Source of the DNA: CAZCWX01 sp964502465
Lineage (GTDB): Bacteria; Desulfobacterota; Binatia; Bin18
Assembly (NCBI GenBank): GCA_964502465.1
Contig: CAZCWX010000317.1
Location: forward strand, 1-5,953
DNA: 5,953 nt
Direction: 5' to 3'
Shown: positions 1-5,953 of the stretch, one piece after another
Position numbering within the stretch: the first letter of the stretch is position 1
Layout of the letters: each line of letters opens with the position of its first letter
Notes under the pieces: model-generated
What the model was told of the DNA's origin: nothing
Databases searched by the model: none
Seen by the model: only the letters and a program-made list of their open reading frames with translations
Made by a program: the position numbers and the translations under genes

Positions 1-129
1 GCGGATCGGCTCGAGGCCGTAGGCAAAGGCGAGAGTGAGCCGGTCGCCCCGAATATGCTGCCTGATGGTCGCGACAATCCAGAGGGGCGAGCACTTAACC
101 GGCGAGCCGAACTGAAAGTGCAGGAATAG
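1..129 (+). CDS. OmpA-like C-terminal domain protein, 3' end only
   Basis: Frame 1 is open from the window edge to the TAG at 127-129 and gives the last 42 residues of a protein. The fragment starts with ADRLEAVGKGESEPV and ends with PEGRALNRRAELKVQE. This matches the end of the OmpA/MotB/Pal peptidoglycan-binding domain: an RLxxxGxGExxPV strand, a variable loop, then the NxxGRxxNRRxE signature. In that family the Arg of the NRR motif (residue 34 or 35 of the fragment) helps to bind the diaminopimelate of peptidoglycan. The protein would anchor the outer membrane or a lipoprotein to the cell wall. The N-terminal part is outside the window, so it cannot be said whether this is a beta-barrel OmpA, a Pal-type lipoprotein or a larger modular protein. 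The family call is firm from the motif; the exact role is unknown. Confidence 0.85.
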   Translation, partial: ADRLEAVGKGESEPVAPNMLPDGRDNPEGRALNRRAELKVQE

Positions 130-165
130 CACGACGAGTAAGAATCCCGCTGATTCGAGGACGCA

Positions 166-187
166 GGAGGGGCGCGTTCGCCCCTCC
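166..187 (+). terminator. GC-rich hairpin after the OmpA-like gene, probable terminator
   Basis: A perfect 9-bp stem (GGAGGGGCG at 166-174 pairing with CGCCCCTCC at 179-187) closes a 4-nt CGTT loop. It lies 37 nt after the OmpA-like stop codon. Only two T residues follow before an A-rich run, so the U-tract of a classical Rho-independent terminator is poor. It also sits only 30 nt upstream of the next start codon, leaving no room for a promoter between them. It may therefore instead be a leader hairpin or partial terminator for the 218-781 gene. Confidence 0.5.
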
Positions 188-217
188 TTAATAAGAAAAA
201 AAGGAAGGGAGGACGAT

Positions 218-781
218 ATGCGCGTTCTCAGGGCATCATATCTGCGGATTTTGTCCCTTGTATCGTGTCTCGCTCTTTTTCTGCTGCTTTTCCCTGTACT
301 CACTCAGGCCGCAGACCAATCAACAACGCAATCGACAAAAAAATCCACAGCCAGCAAAGCAAAGGCTACACCGACAGCGACTCCGAAATCCGCAAAGAAA
401 AAAGCCCACCCTAGAGAAACTCTTGCGGTCGTTACCCTGACGGAAGATGAGGCGCTTGCGAGTTTTGATGCATTTACCGTCGACTGGATGGAGAAACTAC
501 GCCAGACTGAAGACTTTCAGCGTACCGAGCGGATGAAGATCGCCGAATCGTCAGAAGGATTTTCTGCAGAATATCATGGCTACCTCTCCCACCGCTATAT
601 CGTCGTCAAAAAAACCTCCTCAAAAGATACTCCCTTCGTGGGAATCCTGACATACTACCAACAAACTCTACGTTGCGTCGGTAAAACCCGCGAAGAAGCG
701 GTACGTGGTCCTTTCCAGCAGGCAGGCACCAGCCAGGTTTCTGAAATCTTCCGCTTTACGAAAGGGAAATGGCACTATTAA
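218..781 (+). CDS. Small secreted protein of unknown function
   Basis: I do not recognise this 187-residue protein. The start is well placed, with GGGAGG at 207-212 five bases upstream. Residues 1-31 form a signal peptide: Arg-rich n-region, hydrophobic core LALFLLLFPVL, and a likely signal peptidase I site after TQA (31). Residues about 32-66 are a low-complexity linker of Ser, Thr, Ala, Pro and eight Lys, which looks disordered and strongly basic. Residues about 67-187 look like one folded domain, with an acidic helical start (TEDEALASFDAFTVDWMEKLRQ), then strand-like stretches (FSAEYHGYL, HRYIVVKKT, PFVGILTYYQQ) and an aromatic end (EIFRFTKGKWHY). A single Cys (153) is left in the predicted mature part. 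The protein is probably periplasmic; the basic linker could contact the cell wall or an anionic surface, but that is inference. The next gene, 140 nt downstream on the same strand, encodes an exported protease. Confidence 0.75.
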   Translation: MRVLRASYLRILSLVSCLALFLLLFPVLTQAADQSTTQSTKKSTASKAKATPTATPKSAKKKAHPRETLAVVTLTEDEALASFDAFTVDWMEKLRQTEDFQRTERMKIAESSEGFSAEYHGYLSHRYIVVKKTSSKDTPFVGILTYYQQTLRCVGKTREEAVRGPFQQAGTSQVSEIFRFTKGKWHY

Positions 782-909
782 TTGGCTCCCAGTGTGCTTG
801 CATAAACAGTTGCACTCTTTCCCTTCCTTCTTTTCCCCTCCGCGTTCTCTCAGTACAGGGCGACATTGACAGTCCCCTAGCCCTCAGTCACAGTTTCAGT
901 AAGAACAAT

Positions 910-914
910 AAGGA
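910..914 (+). promoter_or_regulatory. Ribosome binding site fixing the first M16 start
   Basis: AAGGA at 910-914 lies seven bases before the ATG at 922. The same frame is open back to an ATG at 769, but that start lacks a comparable site, overlaps the preceding gene and would put about 50 unlike residues in front of a normal signal peptide. This site therefore supports 922 as the start. Confidence 0.7.
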
Positions 915-921
915 TTCACCC

Positions 922-2319
922 ATGGTGCAACACTGCAAAACTGCTCTGCTGTGGAGGGCGCTCGCCATACTGGTGCTGGCAACTTTTATTGGGGTGCAGG
1001 CACTACAGGCCAAAGACCAGGCCTGGCAAGTAACACAAGAGACTCTCCCGAACGGCTTAATCGTCATTGTGCTCGAAGACCATCGAGCTCCCGTCGTGAC
1101 TCTGCAAGTATGGTACAAAGTTGGTTCGCGCAACGAGCGCTTGGGAATCACGGGTATTTCTCATCTCCTCGAACATCTCATGTTTCGTGGTACACCCACG
1201 TATGGTCCTGGTGAATTTTCTCGCCTCATTCAGGAGAGAGGTGGTTCTCACAACGCCTTCACCAGCGATGATCATACCGTGTATTTCGAGAACATCGCCG
1301 CCTCTCACCTCGAGTTGCTGCTCGACCTGGAATCCGATCGAATGGCGAACTTAACGCTCGACGAAGCCGCTCTCGAAGCAGAAAAAAAAATCGTCATGGA
1401 AGAACGACGGCTGCGTACCACCGACGAGCCTGCTGCCGATCTCTGGGAACAGGTGAGTGCCGCCGCGTATACGGCTCATCCGTACAGGTGGCCAGTCGTG
1501 GGCTGGATGAACGACCTGGAAGCTATGGTGCTCGACGATGTGAAACAATACCGTGAGACCTTCTACGTTCCTGGCAACGCGGTCTTGGTGATTGCGGGAG
1601 ACGTGACTCCAGCTTCTCTTCTTGCCAAGGTAAAGACCACCTTCGGTGAGGTGCCAGCAGGTCCAGCAGTGCCAGCCGTTAAAGCAGTCGAACCGCCACA
1701 GCGCGGAGAGCGCCGCATATTCCTCAAACGTCCAGCTTCTTTACCTGTCTACATCGCGGCATACCACGTACCAAATCTGAAAAGTGATGAGAGTTTCGCA
1801 CTCGCTGTCATGTCCACGATCCTCGGGAGCGGCCGCAGCGCTCGATTGCAAAAAACCCTCGTAGAAGATCAAGCGGTGGCGCTCGCCGCAGATGCCAGCT
1901 ACGATCGCACAGCCCATGACCCGCCGTTGTTTACGCTATCGATGCGGGTTGCACCAGAGAAGACCTGGCAAGACGCTGAAACCGCGCTTTGGCAAGAAAT
2001 AGAAAAACTCAAAACTGAACCAGTTACCGAAAAAGAGCTCGAACGCGCGAAGAATTTAGTAGAGTCCCGATTTATCTATGGTCAGGACTCGCTCTTTTAT
2101 CGTGCCCTGCAGCTCGGGCGCTATACGTCACTGGGGGACTGGTCCCTGATCCATAAAGTCGTTCCAGGAATCCGGGCGGTCACGGCAGCAGACATCCAGC
2201 GAGTAGCTCAGGGCTATCTGGATGAAGACAACCGGACCGTTGGCATTTTGCTCCCCGCCGGTCCTCCTCCGGTACGCGAGGCCCCAGACGCGGGACTCGG
2301 GGGCAGAGATATTCATTAG
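922..2319 (+). CDS. M16 family zinc metallopeptidase, catalytic subunit, exported
   Basis: This is a 465-residue insulinase/processing-peptidase family (M16) protein, of the length usual for the short two-domain M16B members. Residues 1-30 are a signal peptide ending at ALQA, so the enzyme should act in the periplasm. The inverted zinc motif is intact: H81-L-L-E84-H85 in GISHLLEHLMFRGT, where His81 and His85 bind zinc and Glu84 is the catalytic base. The third ligand is Glu161 in IVMEERR, 76 residues after His85, the spacing known for the family. The N-terminal domain spans about 36-240. The C-terminal domain (about 245-445) has the family's helix TEKELERAKN but only a reduced loop (GSGRSARL), and it lacks the RExxGLAY segment seen in its partner. 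A short Pro/Gly-rich tail follows. It very likely works with the product of the adjacent gene as a heterodimer that degrades or trims peptides. The natural substrate cannot be told. A run of nine A (1382-1390) sits in the coding sequence just before Glu161. Confidence 0.93.
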   Translation: MVQHCKTALLWRALAILVLATFIGVQALQAKDQAWQVTQETLPNGLIVIVLEDHRAPVVTLQVWYKVGSRNERLGITGISHLLEHLMFRGTPTYGPGEFSRLIQERGGSHNAFTSDDHTVYFENIAASHLELLLDLESDRMANLTLDEAALEAEKKIVMEERRLRTTDEPAADLWEQVSAAAYTAHPYRWPVVGWMNDLEAMVLDDVKQYRETFYVPGNAVLVIAGDVTPASLLAKVKTTFGEVPAGPAVPAVKAVEPPQRGERRIFLKRPASLPVYIAAYHVPNLKSDESFALAVMSTILGSGRSARLQKTLVEDQAVALAADASYDRTAHDPPLFTLSMRVAPEKTWQDAETALWQEIEKLKTEPVTEKELERAKNLVESRFIYGQDSLFYRALQLGRYTSLGDWSLIHKVVPGIRAVTAADIQRVAQGYLDEDNRTVGILLPAGPPPVREAPDAGLGGRDIH

Positions 2320-2357
2320 ACGAGCGCTCACGCACCGCTTGCTCACGCCTGAACAGT

Positions 2358-2362
2358 AAGGA
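2358..2362 (+). promoter_or_regulatory. Ribosome binding site of the second M16 gene
   Basis: AAGGA at 2358-2362 lies four bases before the ATG at 2367, within the 47-nt gap after the first M16 stop codon. The gap holds no recognisable promoter or terminator, which supports one transcript for both protease genes. Confidence 0.55.
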
Positions 2363-2366
2363 CGCC

Positions 2367-3731
2367 ATGCAATCACACCTCACCCTTTGTCTTGTCCTGC
2401 TCATTGCCTCTGCCGTTCCTTCTGCAGCTGCGCCGTTAGGGACGCGCACGGTGCTTGACAATGGCGCGACGCTTTTGGTCGCAGAACGGCCAGGAGTACC
2501 CATGGTCGTGATGACGCTCCTGCTCAAGACTGGAGCAACTGCCGACCCAGACGGCCAGGCCGGACTGGCCAACCTGACTGGCGAATTACTCACCCGCGGG
2601 ACCAAGCAGCATTCCGCTCAAACCCTCGCTGAAGATCTCGACTTTCTTGGTGCTTCCCTGGGGGTGAATACCAGCTACGAAACCACCACCATCTCCCTCA
2701 CGACCCTGACCAAGAACCTCGAGCCGGCATTCGCACTGCTCTCCGAAGTCCTCATCTCGCCTACTTTTCCAGAAGCCGAGTTCGATCGGAAACGTAAGGA
2801 AATACAGGGGGGATTACACAGTCGGGAAGAAGACCCAGGCTGGGTGGCACACAAGCTTTTTCTCCAAACGCTGTATCTCCACCATCCCCTCGGCAGGCTG
2901 GTAGAAGGTCAACCAACCACCTTGGCGGCACTGACCCGCACGGATACGGAGACGTTTCATCAGACCTATTATCGCCCGAATAATGCGATCATCGCTCTGG
3001 CGGGAGACATCTCACAAGAACAGGCGGTGAAGCTGCTCACCTCCCACTTCGCCGGCTGGCAGCCCGCCGATATCCCTACCCTGACCTGGCCAGATTCGAC
3101 GCAGCAAAAAGGCGAACGGGTTGTTCTTGATAAAAAGGTGAGTCAAGCCAATGTGATTCTCGGACACGAGGGGATCGCCCGTGCCAATCCAGACTACTAT
3201 GCCGTGCTGGTGATGAATTACATCCTCGGCGGGGGTGGGTTTGGTTCGCGGTTGATGGACCGTATCCGCGAGGCGCTAGGGTTAGCCTACAGTATTCACA
3301 GCTCCTTCACTGCACGCAAACAGCCAGGCCCGTTTACCGTGGGGTTACAAACCCAGAACGCCACCGCGACACAAGCCATAACCGAAACCCTTCAAGTCAT
3401 GCGCAGGTTCATCGCACAAGGAGCGACGGCACAAGAACTGACGGCAGCCAAATCGTATTACATCAATAGTTTCCCGCTGCGCCTGGTCTCGAACCGCGAC
3501 GTCGCAGCGCTGCTGCCGGTGATCGAGTTCTATGGCCTGGGGCTCGATTATCCAGATCGCTACGCCGAGTTGATCGGCCAGGTGACGCAGGAGCAGGTGC
3601 ACGCTGCCGCAAAGACGTATCTCCACCCCGATCGACTGCTGCAGGTAATCGTTGCCGACCTGACCCAAGCTGACCTTGCTCCGCCAGCACCGGCCGTTCA
3701 CCAGCCAACCGCAACAACCGAGCAGCCCTAA
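2367..3731 (+). CDS. M16 family protein, non-catalytic partner subunit, exported
   Basis: This is a 454-residue M16 family protein with a signal peptide (cleavage probably after SAAA, near residue 22). Aligned by eye to the upstream gene product, GLANLTGELLTRGT stands where GISHLLEHLMFRGT is found. Thus Asn69, Gly72 and Glu73 replace the His, Glu and His of HxxEH, and zinc binding and catalysis should be lost. In contrast it keeps the glycine-rich loop GGGGFGSRL (from residue 288) and the RExLGLAY segment (Arg301, Tyr308), which in M16B heterodimers and in the alpha chain of mitochondrial processing peptidase belongs to the substrate-handling chain. The C-terminus is a Pro/Ala/Thr-rich tail of about 20 residues. 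It lies 47 nt behind the catalytic gene and is probably translated from the same mRNA to form a 1:1 periplasmic complex. The family and the motif loss are seen directly; the heterodimer is inferred from known tandem M16B pairs. Confidence 0.92.
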   Translation: MQSHLTLCLVLLIASAVPSAAAPLGTRTVLDNGATLLVAERPGVPMVVMTLLLKTGATADPDGQAGLANLTGELLTRGTKQHSAQTLAEDLDFLGASLGVNTSYETTTISLTTLTKNLEPAFALLSEVLISPTFPEAEFDRKRKEIQGGLHSREEDPGWVAHKLFLQTLYLHHPLGRLVEGQPTTLAALTRTDTETFHQTYYRPNNAIIALAGDISQEQAVKLLTSHFAGWQPADIPTLTWPDSTQQKGERVVLDKKVSQANVILGHEGIARANPDYYAVLVMNYILGGGGFGSRLMDRIREALGLAYSIHSSFTARKQPGPFTVGLQTQNATATQAITETLQVMRRFIAQGATAQELTAAKSYYINSFPLRLVSNRDVAALLPVIEFYGLGLDYPDRYAELIGQVTQEQVHAAAKTYLHPDRLLQVIVADLTQADLAPPAPAVHQPTATTEQP

Positions 3732-3780
3732 ATCGAACCACACAACTTTGGTACACTTTACTTTGTGGTCGCCCCGGTGC

Positions 3781-3830
3781 TGTCATGCTGAGCCCTTCGG
3801 CTTCGCTCAGGATAAACTCCGCGAAGCTCC
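3781..3830. repeat. REP-like palindromic intergenic element
   Basis: The gap between the convergent M16 and gdhA genes carries two overlapping inverted repeats. CTGAGC (3788-3793) pairs with GCTCAG (3805-3810) around an 11-nt loop. GCTTCGC (3800-3806) pairs with GCGAAGC (3821-3827) around a 14-nt loop. Because the arms overlap, only one hairpin can form at a time. The sequence (TCATGCTGAGC, CCTTCGG, TTCGCTCAGGATAAACTC) resembles, from memory, a dispersed palindromic repeat common in genomes of uncultivated environmental bacteria, often mis-annotated as short proteins containing FILSEAEGL. Only one copy lies in this window, so its repetitive nature is inferred. It may act as a two-way transcription block or mRNA stabiliser between the two genes. 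Confidence 0.6.
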
Positions 3831-3853
3831 TCTCTGAGAGACCCTTCCAGGCA

Positions 3854-5098
3854 TTACGGATAAATCCCACGAATGAGAACTGCTTCAGCCACACGTTGAA
3901 TCCCGAGAATCTGCGCCGCGGTCCGCGTATCTACCTTTTTCTCGTGAGCGATGCGTACGACATGATTGAAGCTGCGCACCATGATTTGGCGCAAACGCTC
4001 GTTGATCTCGTCTTCTCCCCAAAAGAACGATTGTAAATCCTGCACCCACTCAAAGTACGAGACCGTCACGCCACCAGCATTACACAGAATATCAGGGATG
4101 ATGAAGACGCCCTTATCCACGAGAATCTCATCCGCTTCGGGCGTGAGTGGCCCATTCGCCCCTTCGGCAATGATTTTGGCGCGCACGCGCGCAGCGTTGC
4201 TGGCGGTGATCTGGTTCTCAAGCGCACACGGCATAAGGACCTCACAATCGAGTTCCAGTAGCTCAGCATTGGTCAGCGGTTCGCCGTGGGGATAGCCAGC
4301 GACGGTCCCCTGCGCTTTAACATAAGCGAGCAACTGATACGTATCAAAGCCGTGTGCGTTATAGAGCGCTCCATTAGCATCACCCACCGCAATGATTTTC
4401 GCCCCGCGTTCTTCGATCAGATAGGCGGCAGGAGCACCAACTTTGCCAAAACCTTGCACCGCCACCCGCGCTCCTTCTACAGGAATATTTTTTCGCTTGA
4501 GCGCTTCCAGGGTCGTCACCACCACACCGCGACCGGTTGCCTCACTCCGCCCCAGTGAACCACCAATGGCGATAGGTTTTCCCGTCACGACTGCCGGAAT
4601 CGAGTAGCCCCGATGCATGGAATACGTATCCATGATCCACGCCATTTCCCGCTCTCCAGTACCAACGTCTGGTGCAGGAATGTCTCCCTGTGGACTCATC
4701 AACACGCTGATTTCAGTCGCGTAGCGCCGGGTGAGATTCTCGAGTTCTCGTACCGAGAGGGTTTTGGGGTTACAAATGACGCCGCCTTTTGCCCCACCAT
4801 AGGGGATTCCTACCACCGCACACTTCCAGGTCATCCACATTGCCAGGGCACGCACCTCATCAAGCGTCACATCGGGATGATAGCGAATCCCCCCTTTGGT
4901 CGGACCTAAGGCAGTATTGTGATGAATGCGGTACCCGGTAAACACCCGGACCGAGTTATCATCCATTTCCACAGGAAAATTCACCGTCAGCTCTCGCTTG
5001 GGAACGCGCAAATAGTTGATTATTCCTGATTTGACGTCAATATAACGTACCGCCTTGTCAAACTGCTGTAACGCCACGGTATACGCGTTTTCTGCCAT
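3854..5098 (-). CDS. gdhA: Glutamate dehydrogenase (Glu/Leu/Phe/Val dehydrogenase family)
   Basis: This 414-residue protein has the normal length of hexameric bacterial glutamate dehydrogenase. It catalyses the reversible oxidative deamination of L-glutamate to 2-oxoglutarate and ammonia in the cytoplasm, linking nitrogen metabolism with the TCA cycle. The N-terminal substrate domain shows GPTKGGIRYHP (Lys68), MTWKCAVVGIPYGGAKGG (substrate Lys92, catalytic Lys104) and the PAPDVGT loop with Asp144. The Rossmann domain has GFGKVG at 216-221 and VGDANG, with Asp240 at the end of the second strand. NAGGVTVSYFEW near 340-351 includes Ser347, the position that with Lys92 favours glutamate over leucine or phenylalanine. 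Overall it resembles the Bacillus RocG/GudB type, so NAD preference and a catabolic role are likely but not proven. The start has a perfect AAGGAGG site seven bases upstream. The gene converges on the M16 genes and diverges from the HypE-like gene, 54 nt away. No clear U-tract terminator follows the stop codon. Confidence 0.95.
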   Translation of the reverse strand: MAENAYTVALQQFDKAVRYIDVKSGIINYLRVPKRELTVNFPVEMDDNSVRVFTGYRIHHNTALGPTKGGIRYHPDVTLDEVRALAMWMTWKCAVVGIPYGGAKGGVICNPKTLSVRELENLTRRYATEISVLMSPQGDIPAPDVGTGEREMAWIMDTYSMHRGYSIPAVVTGKPIAIGGSLGRSEATGRGVVVTTLEALKRKNIPVEGARVAVQGFGKVGAPAAYLIEERGAKIIAVGDANGALYNAHGFDTYQLLAYVKAQGTVAGYPHGEPLTNAELLELDCEVLMPCALENQITASNAARVRAKIIAEGANGPLTPEADEILVDKGVFIIPDILCNAGGVTVSYFEWVQDLQSFFWGEDEINERLRQIMVRSFNHVVRIAHEKKVDTRTAAQILGIQRVAEAVLIRGIYP

Positions 5099-5152
5099 TC
5101 ACCCTCCTCCTTGTGCAAAACTTGCTTGTTTATGCTAACACACTGAGGAAGA
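5099..5152. promoter_or_regulatory. Divergent gdhA / HypE-like intergenic control region
   Basis: The 54 nt between two divergent start codons hold both ribosome binding sites: AAGGAGG read on the minus strand (5106-5112) for gdhA, and GAGGA (5145-5149) for the + strand gene. About 32 nt of AT-richer sequence between them (5113-5144) must hold or overlap the start points of both transcripts. TATGCT at 5131-5136 (+) is -10-like, but no -35 box at normal distance supports it. Promoter elements may extend into the neighbouring coding sequences. Confidence 0.4.
5106..5112 (-). promoter_or_regulatory. Strong Shine-Dalgarno site of gdhA
   Basis: On the minus strand AAGGAGG lies seven bases before the ATG at 5098. 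It is the best ribosome binding site in the window and fixes the start of gdhA, suggesting high translation. Confidence 0.75.
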
Positions 5153-5953
5153 ATGCTCACGATCGGTAAATTACCAGTGGCTTTGCTCAAACAGTGCATC
5201 GCACTGAGCGGTGCGCCGGACCCTCGGGTGCTCATCGGTCCGCGTTTTGGTGAAGACTGTGCAGTGATTGATCTGGGCACGCAGTATCTGATTACCAAGA
5301 CTGATCCTGTAACGTTTACTGCAGAGGAAGTAGGGTGGTATGCCGTCCATGTCAATGCCAACGATGTGGCGACCATGGGAGCACGGCCCTTGTGGTTTCA
5401 GGCGTGTCTCCTCTTTCCCCCACAGACGACCGAAGCAACAGCGCGGGCGGTCTTTGCTCAGATCGATGCGGCGTGCAAAGCACTGGGCATTGCGGTCACC
5501 GGCGGCCACACCGAGGTCACGAGTGCCGTGACGCGCCCGATTGTCATCGGTGATATGCATGGGGTGGTGGAAAAGGATCGTTTAGTCACCTCGAGCGGCG
5601 CTCGGCCAGGTGACCTGGTGGTGATGACTAAAACAGCAGGTCTCGAAGGCACCAGTATTCTGGCGACCGAAAAGGCAGCAGACCTGCAGGCGCAGATCGA
5701 CGACGCAGCGCTGCACGAAGCAGCCCAGTTACGCTATGAGCCGGGCATCTCAGTGGTACAGGAAGCGCTCCTGGCAGCCGAGCATGGCGCTACAGCGATG
5801 CATGATCCGACTGAAGGCGGCGTAGCAATGGGACTCTACGAACTCGCCACCGCCTCAGCGATCGGTCTCCAGCTTGAGCTTGACGCGATTCCTGTTCTGC
5901 CAGTGACCCACACTATCTGTCAATTTTTCAACATCAATCCGTTGGGCCTGATC
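5153..5953 (+). CDS. HypE-like AIR synthase superfamily protein, 3' end missing
   Basis: An open frame runs from ATG at 5153 (GAGGA at 5145-5149 just upstream) to the window end, giving 267 residues without a stop. The N-terminus MLTIGKLP, then IGPRFGEDCAVID (residues 28-40), ITKTDPVTF (47-55), HVNANDVATMGARP (66-79), TGGHTEVT (116-123) and MHDPTEGGVAMGLYE (from 216) are the ATP- and metal-binding landmarks of the PurM/AIR synthase fold shared by PurM, ThiL, SelD and HypE. The GKLP start, the GGHTEV motif and the HDPTEGG motif match best the HypE-like 'AIR synthase family' group. True HypE uses a C-terminal Cys to turn a carbamoyl group into the cyanide ligand of NiFe hydrogenase; that end is outside the window, so the test residue cannot be seen. 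No hyp gene is visible nearby. ATP-dependent phosphorylation or dehydration of a small substrate is likely; the substrate is unknown. The product looks cytoplasmic, with no signal peptide. Confidence 0.85.
   Translation, partial: MLTIGKLPVALLKQCIALSGAPDPRVLIGPRFGEDCAVIDLGTQYLITKTDPVTFTAEEVGWYAVHVNANDVATMGARPLWFQACLLFPPQTTEATARAVFAQIDAACKALGIAVTGGHTEVTSAVTRPIVIGDMHGVVEKDRLVTSSGARPGDLVVMTKTAGLEGTSILATEKAADLQAQIDDAALHEAAQLRYEPGISVVQEALLAAEHGATAMHDPTEGGVAMGLYELATASAIGLQLELDAIPVLPVTHTICQFFNINPLGLI

Noticed and set aside
257..311. Lipoprotein signal (LVSC, Cys17) in the 218-781 protein
   Set aside because: The four residues fit a lipobox, but a long hydrophobic core continues after the Cys and ends in a good signal peptidase I site (TQA), so Cys17 lies inside the signal peptide.
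791..835. Terminator after the small secreted protein gene
   Set aside because: The only stem (791-796 with 811-816) has four Watson-Crick pairs and two G-T pairs. The pyrimidine run after it is interrupted by many C.
866..896. TTGACA at 866-871 as a -35 box for the M16 genes
   Set aside because: The hexamer is perfect, but no convincing -10 box lies 16-18 nt downstream; CAGTTT at 891-896 is poor and 19 nt away. A promoter is expected somewhere in the 782-921 gap but cannot be fixed.
769..921. A longer N-terminus for the first M16 gene, starting at ATG 769
   Set aside because: It would overlap the preceding gene, lacks a good ribosome binding site and would bury a typical signal peptide about 50 residues inside the protein. 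The ATG at 922 has AAGGA at proper spacing.
2326..2348. Direct repeat GCTCACGC at 2326-2333 and 2341-2348 between the M16 genes
   Set aside because: An 8-bp repeat with a 15-nt period in GC-rich sequence can occur by chance; no third copy or operator-like symmetry is visible.
3737..3769. ACCACA/TGTGGT hairpin as terminator of the M16 operon
   Set aside because: The stem is only six pairs with a 21-nt loop and no T-run after it. The REP-like element just downstream is a better candidate for ending transcripts.
3463..3894. Minus-strand open frame reading through the REP-like element and the end of the second M16 gene
   Set aside because: It is antisense to a clear M16 domain, and its FILSEAEGL stretch is just the translated repeat, a known kind of false gene call.
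5171..5560. Minus-strand open frames opposite the HypE-like gene
   Set aside because: They are antisense to a frame with several conserved AIR-synthase motifs and show no recognisable protein features.

Overview
The window is about 5.95 kb of moderately GC-rich DNA. It appears to come from a Gram-negative bacterium, because it holds the end of an OmpA-like, peptidoglycan-binding protein and three exported proteins with type I signal peptides. The catabolic-type glutamate dehydrogenase, the HypE-like AIR synthase relative, the tandem M16 'zinc protease' genes and a palindromic intergenic repeat of a type I remember from uncultivated environmental genomes would suit a Desulfobacterota, Tectomicrobia or Binatota-like lineage. 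That placement is a guess; no marker gene is present.

Left part (1-3731, all on +). An OmpA-type C-terminus ends at 129 and is followed by a perfect GC-rich hairpin (166-187). Next is a small secreted protein of unknown function (218-781) with a lysine/threonine/serine-rich linker and a C-terminal domain I do not recognise. After a 140-nt gap come two adjacent M16 peptidase genes (922-2319 and 2367-3731), 47 nt apart and probably co-transcribed. The first has the intact inverted zinc motif HxxEH with the distal Glu. The second has lost that motif but keeps the glycine-rich loop and Arg/Tyr segment. This is the division of labour expected of a heterodimeric periplasmic M16 protease, with one catalytic and one substrate-binding chain.

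Middle (3732-3853). The 122-nt gap between convergent genes holds a REP-like palindromic element with two overlapping, mutually exclusive hairpins.

Right part (3854-5953). A complete glutamate dehydrogenase gene (gdhA type) lies on the minus strand. Only 54 nt separate it from a divergent, incomplete + strand gene (5153 to the window end) for a HypE-like AIR-synthase-superfamily ATP-binding protein. The two may share a control region.

No tRNA, rRNA, CRISPR array, insertion sequence or prophage gene was seen. No strong case for an entirely new system was found. The best leads are the unrecognised secreted protein beside the split M16 pair, the REP-like repeat, and the stand-alone HypE-like gene paired divergently with gdhA.
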